DNA of 64,000 nucleotides from Paracoccaceae bacterium (GTDB lineage Bacteria; Pseudomonadota; Alphaproteobacteria; Rhodobacterales; Rhodobacteraceae): the NCBI GenBank assembly GCA_020425085.1, contig JAGQRW010000001.1, positions 297,015 to 361,014 on the forward strand, read 5' to 3'. The notes beneath the pieces are model-generated. The model made no database searches. It was given only the letters and a program-made list of their open reading frames with translations, and was not told the origin of the DNA. Shown one piece after another: positions 1 through 9,594 of this stretch. Numbering within the stretch: the first letter of the stretch is position 1; each line of letters opens with the position of its first letter. The position numbers were made by a program, and so were the translations under genes.

Positions 1-1224
1 CAGTGCGGCCAGCCCCATCAGGTTGCCGATCCGGGTATTCCTGAGCGCCAGCAGGTTTTCCTCGACATAATAATCATGCTCTGCCTTGAGGCGCACCAGA
101 TTCGGCGGCATGATCGGCGAACTCGGCACCAGCACCGCGTCATAGCCGGCTGTTTTCGCCAGATACCCCGCGCGCAACTGCCTGAGGCGCATCCACGATT
201 GGACATATTCAACGCCGCTATAGGCCGCCCCGGCGCGAAATCGTTGAAGTATCTGGTCATACATCAGATGCGGTGCCGCCTCGATCACGTCCTGCCACTG
301 GGCATAGGCATCGACGGTATAAAGACATCCAGTCAGGGTCATCGCCTCGGAAACCTCGGCAATCTGGCCGTGTTGCACCACTGCACCGGCCTTGGTTATT
401 GCCGCGATGGCCCGTCGAAAACCCTGTTCGGGCTGCGCGCGTAAATTTTCCATCGCCACGTTTTCCAGCACCAGAAACCGGCGCCCCACCAGGTTTGCTG
501 CCGTCAGATCAGCCGCGGCGGTGCCACCAAGTGCCGCCAGCAGCAGCGCCGCATCCTCGACCGACCGGCAAAGCGGGCCAACCGTGTCGAAGGATTCACA
601 AAGCGGCACCACCCCCTTTAGCGACAACAGCCCATGCGTGGTTTTCAACCCGACCAGATCGTTCCATGCTGCCGGAATGCGCACCGAACCACCGGTATCC
701 GACCCGATCGCCGCCGCCGCCAACCCAAACGCGACCGATGCCGCCGCGCCTGATGACGACCCTCCTGGCACCGCTTCGGCGTCATTGACACAAGGCGGTG
801 TTGCGGTGATCGGGTTATAGCCAAGCCCGGAAAACGCCAGTTCCGACATATGCGTCTTGCCCAGGCAGACCAGCCCGGCCTTGGTGGCGTTTTCCAAAAC
901 CTCTGCATCACGTTCCGGTACCCGCCCCTTCAGGTGGGCACTGCCTGCTTCGGTGCCGATGCCTGCGCTGTCAAACAGGTCTTTCCATGAAATCGGCACG
1001 CCATCCAGCAGGCCAAACCGCAGTCCTGTGGCCGCGCGTTTCGAAGCTGCGTTCGCCTCGGATATGGCCCGTTCATGGGTTACACGGGCATATATATTTA
1101 GACTAAGTTCATGACCTTCGATTGCCTCAAGATAGGTTTCCGCCAGTCGCAGTGGGTCGATCTCACCCTGCCCTATCCCTCGGCCCAACTCCGCTGCGCT
1201 CATCCACAGCCATTCTTGTGACAT
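1..1224 (-). CDS. Amidase signature family hydrolase (3' end outside window)
   Basis: Hydrolyses a carboxylic amide; the substrate cannot be told. The frame is open from an ATG at 1224 to the left edge, about 408 codons, so the C-terminus is missing. The amidase signature core is clear: a candidate catalytic Lys at residue 81 (ISWKDLF), the Ser/Gly-rich PGGSSSG near residues 153-159, and GSDTGGSVR near 174-182 with the expected nucleophilic Ser at about 180. All three members of the Ser-cisSer-Lys triad are present, so it should be active. Glu-tRNA amidotransferase GatA shares this core, but no gatB or gatC is adjacent. It is divergent from the UbiH-like gene, with 85 bases between the starts. 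A RACTWAGTY word (1101-1109) encodes Leu-Ser at residues 40-41. Confidence 0.85.
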   Translation of the reverse strand, partial: MSQEWLWMSAAELGRGIGQGEIDPLRLAETYLEAIEGHELSLNIYARVTHERAISEANAASKRAATGLRFGLLDGVPISWKDLFDSAGIGTEAGSAHLKGRVPERDAEVLENATKAGLVCLGKTHMSELAFSGLGYNPITATPPCVNDAEAVPGGSSSGAAASVAFGLAAAAIGSDTGGSVRIPAAWNDLVGLKTTHGLLSLKGVVPLCESFDTVGPLCRSVEDAALLLAALGGTAAADLTAANLVGRRFLVLENVAMENLRAQPEQGFRRAIAAITKAGAVVQHGQIAEVSEAMTLTGCLYTVDAYAQWQDVIEAAPHLMYDQILQRFRAGAAYSGVEYVQSWMRLRQLRAGYLAKTAGYDAVLVPSSPIMPPNLVRLKAEHDYYVEENLLALRNTRIGNLMGLAAL

Positions 1225-1309
1225 CGCCCGCTCCTTGTCGCTGATGGAACGGACGCTAGCTCTGCAATCGCCAATGGACAATCCCATTTGATCCCGCATA
1301 CTGAAAGAC

Positions 1310-2536
1310 ATGAAGAACGATTGCGACATCCTGATCATAGGTGGCGGCCTGAACGGCCCGGCTCTGGCCCTGGCGCTTGCTGCGGGTGGATTTTCGGTGT
1401 GCATGGTCGATGCAAGGCCGCTGACCACTTTGAAAGGGGCCGGTTTCGACGGGCGTGCCTATGCGCTGGCGCTGGCTTCAGTGCGAATGCTTCAGGCGCT
1501 TGGCGTCTGGGGAGAACTTGCCGCCAACAGCCAGCCGATCCTTGGAATCACCGCCAGCGACGGCCGCCCGGGTGAGGGTGCGGCACCCTGGTTCCTGCAT
1601 TTTGATCACCTGGAAATCGAAGAAGGACCAATGGGTTATATGCTGGAGGATCGCTTTCTTCGTGATCTCCTTCTGGATCGGGTTGCGGCATCACCCCGCA
1701 TTACCCAGATCAACGGCCATGCCGTAATCGGACAACAGATTTATGCCGGCCACACCAGCGTAACACTGGACAACGGCCAGACCCTGACCGCAGGAATGCT
1801 GATCGGCTGCGATGGCCGCGACAGCCCGACCGCCCGCCGTGCCGGCATTACCCGCACCGGTCGGGATTACGGCCAAACAGCTTTGGTCAGCGCCATTTGG
1901 CACGAAAAACCGCATAATGGCATCGCCCATCAGTTCTTCATGCCAAATGGCCCGTTGGGTATCCTGCCGCTGCCCGGCAACCGTTGTTCCATCGTCTGGG
2001 CGGAAACCAATGAACGTGCCGCGATTATCAGCCGGTTGACCGATGCGGATTACCTTGCCGAACTGCGCCCGCGTTTCGGCGATTTTCTTGGCGAAATCGG
2101 ATTGGAAGGCGGGCGTTTCACCTATCCGCTGAAACTTGGCATCGCCAACAGCTTTATCGCCGAACGCCTTGTGCTGGTCGGTGATGCAGCGCACGGGATC
2201 CATCCACTGGCGGGGCAGGGTCTGAACCTGGGGTTTCGTGATATCGCTGCACTGGCCGAGGTACTGACATTGGCCCGCAGACGTGGCGAAGACGTGAATT
2301 CAGCCATTGTTCTTGATCGTTATCAACAATGGCGCCGCTTTGATACCACTCTGATGGCGATTGCGACCGACAGCATCAACCGGCTATTTTCAAACGACAA
2401 CGCAATTTTGCGACTTGGCCGCGATCTTGGCCTTGGCATTGTCAATGCCATGCCCGATCTGCGTCGCAGGCTGATCCGCCAAGCGGCGGGGTTAAGCGGT
2501 GATCTGCCACGATTGATGCAAGGCCGCGCCATCTGA
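1310..2536 (+). CDS. UbiH/COQ6-family FAD-dependent hydroxylase
   Basis: Flavoprotein monooxygenase of the ubiquinone-biosynthesis type, expected to hydroxylate a polyprenylated ring at the inner membrane. The 408-aa length is normal for the family. Visible motifs: dinucleotide-binding GGGLNG (residues 11-16), the DG motif GCDGRDS (166-172), and the second FAD motif GDAAHGIHPLAGQGLN (291-306), which is typical of UbiH/UbiF/UbiI/COQ6. Which ring position it modifies cannot be decided from sequence alone, so no symbol is given. The hydratase gene follows 12 bases downstream on the same strand and is probably cotranscribed. Confidence 0.88.
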   Translation: MKNDCDILIIGGGLNGPALALALAAGGFSVCMVDARPLTTLKGAGFDGRAYALALASVRMLQALGVWGELAANSQPILGITASDGRPGEGAAPWFLHFDHLEIEEGPMGYMLEDRFLRDLLLDRVAASPRITQINGHAVIGQQIYAGHTSVTLDNGQTLTAGMLIGCDGRDSPTARRAGITRTGRDYGQTALVSAIWHEKPHNGIAHQFFMPNGPLGILPLPGNRCSIVWAETNERAAIISRLTDADYLAELRPRFGDFLGEIGLEGGRFTYPLKLGIANSFIAERLVLVGDAAHGIHPLAGQGLNLGFRDIAALAEVLTLARRRGEDVNSAIVLDRYQQWRRFDTTLMAIATDSINRLFSNDNAILRLGRDLGLGIVNAMPDLRRRLIRQAAGLSGDLPRLMQGRAI

Positions 2537-2548
2537 CAGGGCAGAGAC

Positions 2549-3367
2549 ATGAAAGAAACCATCGGCAAACAACAAACGCGCACCGATCTGCTTGATCCTG
2601 CCCGCGCCGCGGCACTTCATGCCAGCCTTGGGCTTGAGGGTGCCGCGCCGCTGACACTGCTGCCGTTCTGGCATTACCTCTATTTCTGGGACGCCGCCCC
2701 GGCGGATAGGCTTGGCCGTGATGGCCACCCGAAAACCGGGAGATTTCTGCCGGATATGGGCCTGCCCCGGCGGATGTGGGCCGGCGGGTCGCTGGCGTTT
2801 CTGCATGCGCCGCTGTTGGGGGAACCCGCCATGCGGATCAGCACCATCACCAATGCCGAACAGAAATCCGGGCGAAGCGGCCCGCTGGCGCTGGTCACGC
2901 TCGGGCATGAGCTGTTGCAGAACGGCCAGCTTTGCGTGAGGGAAACCCAGGATCTGATTTATCGCCCGGATCCCGACCCTAGCGCGACTGCGCCAATTTC
3001 GCCCATGGCAAGACGGGATGAATCCACATGTCAGCCAGTTCGGTTTTCGCCAACCCTGCTGTTTCGCTATTCCGCCCTGACCTTCAACGGTCACCGCATT
3101 CATTATGACCGCGACTATTGCAAATCGGTCGAGGGTTATCCCGGTCTTGTCGTCCACGGTCCGCTGTTGGCACAGTTGCTGATTCATCTGGCCATGCGCG
3201 AACTTGGTGGTCTCAGCCAGTTCAGTTTCCGCGCCACCGCGCCGCTATATGATTTTGAGGCGGCTGAACTGTGCGCCCGACCTGACGGTGACAAACTAAG
3301 TCTATGGGTTCGCGGCCCGGATGGCCGGCAATGCATGACGGCAAGTGCCATATATTTGGCGAACTAA
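2549..3367 (+). CDS. MaoC/HTD2-like hydratase (mesaconyl-C4-CoA hydratase-like)
   Basis: 272-aa hot-dog-fold enzyme. The C-terminal half carries the characteristic stretch with YSALTFNGHRIHYD followed by GLVVHGPLLAQLL, seen in HTD2/FAS1-like dehydratases and in mesaconyl-C4-CoA (3-methylfumaryl-CoA) hydratases. It would add water to, or remove it from, an acyl-CoA double bond; the substrate is inferred from the family only. The N-terminal half is the degenerate hot-dog repeat. Its stop codon TAA (3365-3367) overlaps the TAG of the convergent FAD oxidoreductase, and both stops sit inside one RACTWAGTY word. Another copy of that word (3294-3302) encodes Leu-Ser in this protein. Confidence 0.75.
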   Translation: MKETIGKQQTRTDLLDPARAAALHASLGLEGAAPLTLLPFWHYLYFWDAAPADRLGRDGHPKTGRFLPDMGLPRRMWAGGSLAFLHAPLLGEPAMRISTITNAEQKSGRSGPLALVTLGHELLQNGQLCVRETQDLIYRPDPDPSATAPISPMARRDESTCQPVRFSPTLLFRYSALTFNGHRIHYDRDYCKSVEGYPGLVVHGPLLAQLLIHLAMRELGGLSQFSFRATAPLYDFEAAELCARPDGDKLSLWVRGPDGRQCMTASAIYLAN

Positions 3368-3370
3368 GTC
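3362..3370. repeat. RACTWAGTY palindrome carrying both stop codons of convergent genes
   Basis: The word AACTAAGTC supplies TAA to the plus-strand hydratase and, on the complement, TAG to the minus-strand oxidoreductase. It is one of ten copies of this odd palindrome in the window. Confidence 0.6.
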
Positions 3371-4413
3371 AGATTAGCTTCAACTGAAAAAGCCTTTGGT
3401 ATCTGATTCTTACCGTCCACAACAAGATCTGCCATCGCCTCGCCCACGCCAATGGCAACGCCAAAGCCGATCTTGAAACCACCATTGGCGATGAATACCC
3501 CCGGTCTTGACGGATGCCGCCCAAGGATCGGGGCACGTTTTTGGCCACGCGGGCGCACACCGGCCCAGCGGCAAAGCAGGTTTGCGGATTTCAGCGATGG
3601 CATGACCTGCATCGCCTTCTGGTACAGGATTTCCAGTTTGTCATCGGTGCTTGCCGGATCCACCCATTCATTCTCACTGGTGGAACCGATCGCCAAGGTG
3701 CCGTCTTGATGCGGAATCAAGAAAACGCCGTCGGAAAAAATCTGCGGCATGTCGCGCGCGTCGTGCTGCAACAGCAGGCTCTGCCCCTTGACGCCCTTGC
3801 CAACCTCACAACCGAACTCACGCGAAAGGTCAAGCAAACCTTCGTAGCCGGTGCAAATAACCGTCTGATCGGCACCCCGCGCAGTGCCGCCCTCGATGAT
3901 TTCACCGCCTGATGCCCGGATCGCTGCCGCAAGACAGGCAATGGCACGCCGAGGGTCGATGCGGGCGGTCAGCGTGTCATGCACCAGATAGCCGGTTGTC
4001 GATTGCGGCCCCCAGCCGGGGAAATGATCCGCCCTGACCACTTGCCAATCCGCCTTGCCGCGCCAGTGTTCAGCGGCCGAGGCAACCCGCTCATTGGCTA
4101 AGTCCAGTTCGCGCGCGTTGTTGACTGGCACCAGTCGACCGGTTTGCATATAACCCGATGGCAATCCCGAAAGCCGTTCAACCTCCTGCCAGTAATCCGC
4201 ACCGGCAATCAGGCTTTCAAACTGAAACTGCTTCTTGTCGTTCCAGTTATCCGGCGTATGCGGCGACAATGCCCCGGTCAGCCCACCACTGGCACCGGTG
4301 CCGATCCGGCGGCAATCCACCAGCCGCACTTTTGCCCCGCGCCGCGCCACCGCATAGGCCACCGACAGGCCAAAGATGCCACCGCCGAGAACCTCGATTT
4401 CCGCCATTGCCAT
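3364..4413 (-). CDS. FAD-dependent oxidoreductase (DAO family; candidate MnmC FAD domain)
   Basis: 349-aa D-amino-acid-oxidase-fold protein. N-terminal dinucleotide motif GGGIFG (residues 10-15); then GASGGLTGALSPH, which resembles the ASGN-xx-GA stretch of the MnmC FAD domain; C-terminal ANGGFKIGFGVA for FAD binding. Glycine oxidase or D-amino-acid dehydrogenase remain possible. The divergent neighbour encodes MnmD, the methyltransferase that in E. coli is fused to just such a domain, so the best guess is oxidation of cmnm5(s2)U34 to nm5(s2)U34 in tRNA. Two in-frame ATGs exist (4413, 4407); the second has the better-spaced AAGGA, so the real start is probably 4407. Confidence 0.75.
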   Translation of the reverse strand: MAMAEIEVLGGGIFGLSVAYAVARRGAKVRLVDCRRIGTGASGGLTGALSPHTPDNWNDKKQFQFESLIAGADYWQEVERLSGLPSGYMQTGRLVPVNNARELDLANERVASAAEHWRGKADWQVVRADHFPGWGPQSTTGYLVHDTLTARIDPRRAIACLAAAIRASGGEIIEGGTARGADQTVICTGYEGLLDLSREFGCEVGKGVKGQSLLLQHDARDMPQIFSDGVFLIPHQDGTLAIGSTSENEWVDPASTDDKLEILYQKAMQVMPSLKSANLLCRWAGVRPRGQKRAPILGRHPSRPGVFIANGGFKIGFGVAIGVGEAMADLVVDGKNQIPKAFSVEANLT

Positions 4414-4471
4414 TCCTTGCGCCCTGACCCATGTTTCCCCACGGGAATTAGACGCCCAATTAGGACAGAAT

Positions 4472-5161
4472 ATGACCGATCACCAGTGCGAATCCGCCGA
4501 AATCGACTGGGCCGACTGCGGCGTACCGGTTTCGCGTCGATTTGGTGATCCCTATTTTTCCGCCTCCGACGGGCTGGCGGAAACCCGGCATGTGTTTCTG
4601 GCCGGCAACCGACTACCCGCGCGGTTTGCGCAGGGTTTCCAGATTGCCGAACTCGGCTTTGGCACCGGGCTGAACCTTTTGGCGGCGTGGGATTGCTGGC
4701 GGCAAAGCGGGCAGAGGGGTGATCTGCATTTTACTAGCTTTGAAGCATTCCCGATGTCTGGTGATGACATGGCGCGGGCGCTGTCGCCTTTTTTAGAACT
4801 TAGTTCACTGATCGAACTTTTTTTGAGCCGTTGGCGTTCGGGCCAAACCTGTTTCAGACTAGATGGCCTAAGTGTTGAAATCGTGCTTGGGGATGCGCGA
4901 CATACCCTTGCTGAATGGCCGGGCAAGGCCGACGCCTGGTTTCTCGACGGGTTTGCGCCGGCCAGGAACCCGGAACTCTGGTCGCCTGAATTGCTGGCAA
5001 CCCTTGCCAGCAAGACCCGCCCTGCGGGAACCCTTGCCACCTATAGCGCCGCCGGACATGTCCGCCGCACGCTGGCGTCAGTCGGATTTCAGGTCGAGCG
5101 CACCGAAGGTTTTGGACAAAAGCGGCATATGACCATTGGCAGCCTCAGGGATCAGGCATGA
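4472..5161 (+). CDS. mnmD: tRNA 5-methylaminomethyl-2-thiouridine methyltransferase MnmD
   Basis: S-adenosylmethionine-dependent methyltransferase making mnm5U from nm5U at wobble position 34. The SAM-binding stretch ELGFGTGLNLL and the family-specific DAWFLDGFAPARNPELW, plus C-terminal GFGQKRHM, match the methyltransferase half of MnmC. At 229 aa it is the methyltransferase domain alone, with no FAD domain. The ATG at 4472 was chosen over upstream in-frame ATGs because AGGA (4463-4466) precedes it and the protein then begins where the family usually does. It overlaps the DMT transporter start by ATGA, implying translational coupling. It contains one RACTWAGTY word (4797-4805) and a related CTAAGT at 4868. 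Confidence 0.85.
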   Translation: MTDHQCESAEIDWADCGVPVSRRFGDPYFSASDGLAETRHVFLAGNRLPARFAQGFQIAELGFGTGLNLLAAWDCWRQSGQRGDLHFTSFEAFPMSGDDMARALSPFLELSSLIELFLSRWRSGQTCFRLDGLSVEIVLGDARHTLAEWPGKADAWFLDGFAPARNPELWSPELLATLASKTRPAGTLATYSAAGHVRRTLASVGFQVERTEGFGQKRHMTIGSLRDQA

Positions 5162-6057
5162 CCCAGACCAATACCAGGCTTGGCATCATCCTGATGTTGG
5201 CGACCACCTTTGTCTTTGCCATGCAGGACGGCATCTCGCGCCATCTGGCGGCGGAATACAATGTCTGGATGGTCGTGATGATCCGCTACTGGTTCTTCGC
5301 CGCCTTTGTCATCGCCCTTGCGGCGCGCCAACGCGGCAGCTTTGGTAAAACCATCCGGACCGAGCAGCTATTGGTGCAAATCCTGCGGGGTTTCCTGCTG
5401 GCAGGCGAGGTATGCGTGGCGGTATTGGCCTTTGTTTATCTCGGTTTGATCGAGGCGCATGCGATATTCGCCTCCTACCCGTTGATGATCGCTGCCCTTG
5501 CCGGACCGGTTCTGGGTGAAGCGGTCGGATGGCGTCGCTGGCTGGCGATCTTCTTTGGCTTTGTCGGCATGCTTATCATCCTGCAACCCGGCGCACATGT
5601 GTTTTCACCCGCATCACTGATTGCGGTTTGTTCCGCCCTGATGTTCGCGGTCTATGGGTTGTTGACCCGCTATGTCGCCCGCAAGGACAGCGCCATCACC
5701 AGCTTTTTCTGGACCGGCATTTCCGGCGTGGTGCTGATGACCGCTATCGGTATCTGGTTCTGGCAACCGATGAGCGGGCCGGACTGGGCCTGGATGGGGG
5801 TGTTGTGCCTGACAGGTGCCGGCGGGCATTTTCTGATGATCAAGGCACTAGAGGTGGCCGAGGCCAGCGCCATTCAACCGTTTTCATATTTTCAGATCGT
5901 GTTTGTCAGTATCCTTGCAGTCTCGATCTTTGGGGAAACCATCAAGCCGCATGTGGCGCTTGGCGCAGGCGTGATCATCACGGCCGGGTTGTTCACCTTC
6001 TGGCGCGAACGCGCCCGCGCCAGAAAACTTGCCCGAAATGCCGCAACAGGCGGCTAA
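5158..6057 (+). CDS. DMT-family (EamA) transporter
   Basis: 299-aa integral membrane protein with about ten hydrophobic segments in two repeats, as in EamA drug/metabolite transporters of the inner membrane. The second repeat carries the usual ALEVAEASAIQPFSYFQIVF segment before the last helices. The substrate is not predictable. The start ATG overlaps the mnmD stop by four bases, so the two are cotranslated. It is convergent with the lytic transglycosylase and overlaps that gene's stop by four bases. The C-terminus is basic (RERARARK), consistent with a cytoplasmic tail. Confidence 0.85.
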   Translation: MTQTNTRLGIILMLATTFVFAMQDGISRHLAAEYNVWMVVMIRYWFFAAFVIALAARQRGSFGKTIRTEQLLVQILRGFLLAGEVCVAVLAFVYLGLIEAHAIFASYPLMIAALAGPVLGEAVGWRRWLAIFFGFVGMLIILQPGAHVFSPASLIAVCSALMFAVYGLLTRYVARKDSAITSFFWTGISGVVLMTAIGIWFWQPMSGPDWAWMGVLCLTGAGGHFLMIKALEVAEASAIQPFSYFQIVFVSILAVSIFGETIKPHVALGAGVIITAGLFTFWRERARARKLARNAATGG

Positions 6058-8012
6058 CCCCGCTTCAGATCCTTGCTGATTTCCAGACGCGGGGTCGCAC
6101 CACTGATCCGGGCGCGATAGACATGTACCGATTCCATCACCCGCATCACATAGTTTCGGGTTTCACGGAACGGAATATGTTCGATCCAGTCTACCTGATC
6201 CAGATTGTCGCGACGTGGATCACCATAGCGTTCTATCCACTGTTTCACGCGACTTGGCCCGGCATTGTAGGCAACAAAGGCCAGCACATAGGAACCGTTG
6301 AAATCCTCAAGCTGTTTCGCCAGATAGGCCGAGCCAAGCGCAGCGTTATACTGCCAGTCCGCCGTCAGTCGATCGCTGGAGTAATCAAGCCCCAGTTCCC
6401 GCGACATCTTTTTGGCCGTACTGGGCATCACCTGCATCAGGCCGCGCGCGCCGGCAGGGCTTATGGCCTGCGGGTCAAGCTCACTTTCACGCCGGGCGAT
6501 TGACATTGCCAGTTCAGCGGCAAGCGGTTTGGAAATCTTGGCCAGATCAGTAAGCGGAAAATAGGTGGCGGGCAGGACATATCCCATTTCCGCCGCCTGT
6601 TTTGACAGACGCAGCGCGATATGCGGCCGCCCCAGTTCCATCGCCAGATCGGCCAGTTGTTGCAGCCCGCTGGCGTCCTGAGTTTCCGCCAGATGGCTGA
6701 GGAACTGTTCCGTCCGCAAGCTGTCATCGGCATAATGAAACAGAATAGCAGCGCGAAAAACCGTGCTGGTCACGAAACCGCCTTGTCGCCAGTCGCTTGG
6801 CGCAACCTTGCCTGCAAGGCTTGGATCGGGGGGTGCGGCGATCTTTTCCGCCGCAAGCTGGCCATAAAAACTGGTCTGGTGCTTGGCACCAAAGGCATAG
6901 GCCGCATTGGCCGCCACCTTGTCGCCCAATGCTTCGTAGGTACGGCCCAGCCAGTAACCGGCACGGCCATAGCTGATCGGCGTCGCCACCGCATCGCGAA
7001 AGCGGTTGAAATGCGTCAGTGCGGTTTTCGGATCATTCAGCTTTCTGAGCGCGATATAGCCCGCCAGCCATTCCAGATCGGCGTAATCCGATCCTTCGGT
7101 CAGGAAATGTCTTGACGCAAGCTGATAGGCCCGTTTGTTGTGGCCATCACGCATTTCCTGACGCGCATAGGCGCGGCGGCGTTCCGACCACATTTCGGGC
7201 TGACCGAGCTTTGCCGCAGAAACCGAGCGTTCAAGCATCAGGTCACGAGCATCCTCATAGCGGCCTTTGCGTACCCGCCACAGAAACCTTTCATAGGCAA
7301 GGCCGGGATCGTCCATAAGTGACGCAGGCACCGCGTCAATCAGGGCATCGACATTCTTGACCCGCGCCCGCAGCCCCAACCTTGCCTTGGCAAGGGTTAC
7401 ATAGTTTTCCGGCACCAGCGTATACAGCCCCTCAGCCTGATCATCCAGCCCGCGCCAAAGCAGCATATCAAGGCGGGCTACATGATATTTTGCCAGCGTT
7501 TGCTTGAAACTTGTGTAAAGTTCAGCGCGCACTTCTTTGGCCATGGAAAATTCCTGCCAGACCTTGATTACCAGCTTGTTGGCGTTATCCGTCTGGCCAA
7601 GCGCCTGATAGGCCTCGGCCAGCCGCAAGATACCTTCGCCGGTCTGTGGGGGCTGCTGGCTGAAGAACTTTATCACCTCGGATGGTGTGTAATGTGGAAT
7701 GATCACCGACTCGCCACGCAGTTGCAGCAGTTTCAGGCCGGGCCAGTCCGGGTGTTTGGCCAGAAATTTCGGATAGGCTGCAAATTCGGCCGAACCATCC
7801 CTCAGGCGCGACCATTCCACGATGTCCTGCGCCACAGGATCACCGGTCTGCCGCCCCAGGCTCAGCGCCAGCGGCCAGTCGCCCTGTTCTCCGGCCCTCA
7901 GGGCATCGGCGAGTTTGATTCCGACCGCCTTGTCGTCAAGTGCCGTGGCACCCGTAACGGTAGCCAGCAACAAAAAGGTGGCAGCAATGAAGGGCTTGAT
8001 GGGGTTATGCAA
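6054..8012 (-). CDS. Soluble lytic murein transglycosylase (SLT family)
   Basis: Cleaves the MurNAc-GlcNAc bond in periplasmic peptidoglycan, forming 1,6-anhydroMurNAc. A long alpha-superhelical region is followed by the SLT domain: [10 protein letters not shown] (catalytic Glu in the ES pair), [13 protein letters not shown], then [11 protein letters not shown] and a RETRNYV segment near the C-terminus. The frame is open up to an ATG at 8147, but that extension lacks signal-peptide character. A TTG at 8012 places a good signal peptide ([15 protein letters not shown], cleavage near TGATA) at the N-terminus and gives about 652 aa, normal for Slt70-like enzymes. The start is therefore inferred. 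It is divergent from dapA. Confidence 0.85.
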   Translation of the reverse strand: MHNPIKPFIAATFLLLATVTGATALDDKAVGIKLADALRAGEQGDWPLALSLGRQTGDPVAQDIVEWSRLRDGSAEFAAYPKFLAKHPDWPGLKLLQLRGESVIIPHYTPSEVIKFFSQQPPQTGEGILRLAEAYQALGQTDNANKLVIKVWQEFSMAKEVRAELYTSFKQTLAKYHVARLDMLLWRGLDDQAEGLYTLVPENYVTLAKARLGLRARVKNVDALIDAVPASLMDDPGLAYERFLWRVRKGRYEDARDLMLERSVSAAKLGQPEMWSERRRAYARQEMRDGHNKRAYQLASRHFLTEGSDYADLEWLAGYIALRKLNDPKTALTHFNRFRDAVATPISYGRAGYWLGRTYEALGDKVAANAAYAFGAKHQTSFYGQLAAEKIAAPPDPSLAGKVAPSDWRQGGFVTSTVFRAAILFHYADDSLRTEQFLSHLAETQDASGLQQLADLAMELGRPHIALRLSKQAAEMGYVLPATYFPLTDLAKISKPLAAELAMSIARRESELDPQAISPAGARGLMQVMPSTAKKMSRELGLDYSSDRLTADWQYNAALGSAYLAKQLEDFNGSYVLAFVAYNAGPSRVKQWIERYGDPRRDNLDQVDWIEHIPFRETRNYVMRVMESVHVYRARISGATPRLEISKDLKRG

Positions 8013-8170
8013 GTTGGTTTCCGGTCTGCTCAGGATTTTACCCGAGCATACCCGATATGGCGGCGGGATTCCTAGTGCCGCTCGGAAAATTGAACAAGGG
8101 GCATATCCATTGCCGGTTTTCCCTGCTATTGGAAGCCGATTCATCACGCAAGCCAGGAAAGGAGCGTATT

Positions 8171-9043
8171 ATGTTCAAAGGGTCGATGCCAGCATTGGTC
8201 ACCCCGTTCAAGAACGGCGAGTTGGATATTGATGCGCTGAAGAATCTGGTGGAATGGCAGATTGAACAGGGCAGCCACGGCATCGTGCCGGTCGGCACCA
8301 CCGGTGAAAGCCCGACCCTAAGCCATGAGGAGCATGAACTGGTGGTCGAGGTGGTGGTCAAGGCGGTGGCCGGGCGGGTGCCGGTGATCGCCGGTGCCGG
8401 TTCCAACAACACAGCCGAGGCGATCCGGCTGGTCAGGCATGCCAAGAAGGTCGGTGCTGACGCGGCACTGGTGGTCACGCCCTATTACAACAAGCCGACG
8501 CAGCGCGGGCTTTATCAACATTATGCGGCGCTGAACGAATGCGAATTGCCGATTTTCGTTTATAACATCCCGGCGCGATCAGTGATTGACGTATTGCCGG
8601 AAACCATGAGCGAATTGGCGAAACTTCGCTATATCGTCGGCGTCAAGGATGCCACTGCCGACATGGCACGGGTCACTAGGCAACGTGCCCTTTGCGGCAA
8701 GGATTTTGTTCAGATGTCGGCAGAGGATCCATCGGCCCTTGGCTTCAACGCCCATGGAGGGGTTGGCTGCATATCGGTAACGGCGAATGTTGCACCGAAG
8801 CTCTGCGCGGAATTCCAGAACGCCATGCTGGCCGGTGACTGGTCCAGGGCGCTTCAGCTTCAGGATCTGCTGATGCCATTGCATTCAGCGATTTTCATCG
8901 AGCCTGGATTGGTCGGGGCGAAATACGGGGTATCGGTTCTGGGGCATGCTCGACCCGAAGTTCGCCTGCCGCTGACCGAGGCCCTGCCCGAGACCAAGAC
9001 AGCGATCGAAGCGGCGATGCGACATGTCGGTATTCTGAACTAG
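8171..9043 (+). CDS. dapA: 4-hydroxy-tetrahydrodipicolinate synthase
   Basis: Condenses pyruvate with aspartate semialdehyde, the first committed step of lysine and meso-diaminopimelate synthesis (cytoplasmic). At 290 aa it has family length. Expected residues are present: GTTGE with Thr42-Thr43, Tyr131 in VYNIPAR, and the Schiff-base Lys159 in VGVKDAT. The ATG at 8171 was chosen because of the AAAGGAG Shine-Dalgarno nine bases upstream and a canonical N-terminus ([13 protein letters not shown]). smpB follows after a hairpin-containing spacer. Divergence from a peptidoglycan lyase fits, since DAP feeds peptidoglycan. Confidence 0.95.
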   Translation: MFKGSMPALVTPFKNGELDIDALKNLVEWQIEQGSHGIVPVGTTGESPTLSHEEHELVVEVVVKAVAGRVPVIAGAGSNNTAEAIRLVRHAKKVGADAALVVTPYYNKPTQRGLYQHYAALNECELPIFVYNIPARSVIDVLPETMSELAKLRYIVGVKDATADMARVTRQRALCGKDFVQMSAEDPSALGFNAHGGVGCISVTANVAPKLCAEFQNAMLAGDWSRALQLQDLLMPLHSAIFIEPGLVGAKYGVSVLGHARPEVRLPLTEALPETKTAIEAAMRHVGILN

Positions 9044-9067
9044 GTATGGCGCCTGACGGCGCGTTGG

Positions 9068-9108
9068 CAAAGGGGGCGCTGCCCCCTTTGATCCCCCGGA
9101 GTATTTTC
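9068..9108 (+). terminator. Perfect GC hairpin followed by a CCCCCGGAGTATTTT element
   Basis: Ten-base arms CAAAGGGGGC (9068-9077) and GCCCCCTTTG (9081-9090) enclose a GCT loop, directly followed by ATCCCCCGGAGTATTTT. There is no U-run, so it is either a weak or processed terminator between dapA and smpB, or an mRNA-stabilising hairpin. From memory, very similar G-rich hairpin plus CCCCCGGAGTATTT strings are common between genes in Rhodobacteraceae. The GGAG may also serve as the smpB ribosome-binding site. Confidence 0.5.
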
Positions 9109-9117
9109 GGAACAATG

Positions 9118-9594
9118 ATGGCCAAGAGCAAAGCAAATCCGAATTTCAAGGTGGTCGCCGATAACCGGCGGGCCCGCTATGATTATGCCATCGAAGACGA
9201 TATTGAATGCGGCATCGTATTGCTGGGATCCGAGGTAAAATCGCTTCGTGAAGGCAAGGCGAATATCGCCGAAAGCTATGCCACGATCGACAATGGCGAA
9301 TTGTGGTTGGTGAACAGTTATTTGCCCGCTTATCAGCAGGCCAAGACCTTTCCGCATGAGGAAAGGCGGCGGCGAAAACTGCTGGTAAGTCGGCGCGATC
9401 TGGCAAAGCTCTGGCAGAAAATCGGGCGTGAGGGCATGACGCTGGTGCCCTTGAAACTATATTTCAACGAAAAGGGCCGGGCCAAGCTGAAACTGGGTGT
9501 CGCCAAGGGCAAGAAGAATGTCGACAAGCGCGAGACCGAGAAAAAGCGGGACTGGCAGCGCCAGAAAGCGCGGCTGATGCGGGATCGCGGCTGA
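9118..9594 (+). CDS. smpB: SsrA (tmRNA)-binding protein SmpB
   Basis: Binds tmRNA and delivers it to stalled ribosomes for trans-translation. At 158 aa it has typical length. It contains the SmpB core ([29 protein letters not shown] split over residues 15-45) and the basic tail with [17 protein letters not shown]. Two tandem ATGs (9115, 9118) could start it; an upstream in-frame ATG at 9046 would run through the GC hairpin and is unlikely. It overlaps the next small membrane-protein gene by one base (TGATG). No ssrA RNA gene was found in this window. Confidence 0.93.
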   Translation: MAKSKANPNFKVVADNRRARYDYAIEDDIECGIVLLGSEVKSLREGKANIAESYATIDNGELWLVNSYLPAYQQAKTFPHEERRRRKLLVSRRDLAKLWQKIGREGMTLVPLKLYFNEKGRAKLKLGVAKGKKNVDKRETEKKRDWQRQKARLMRDRG

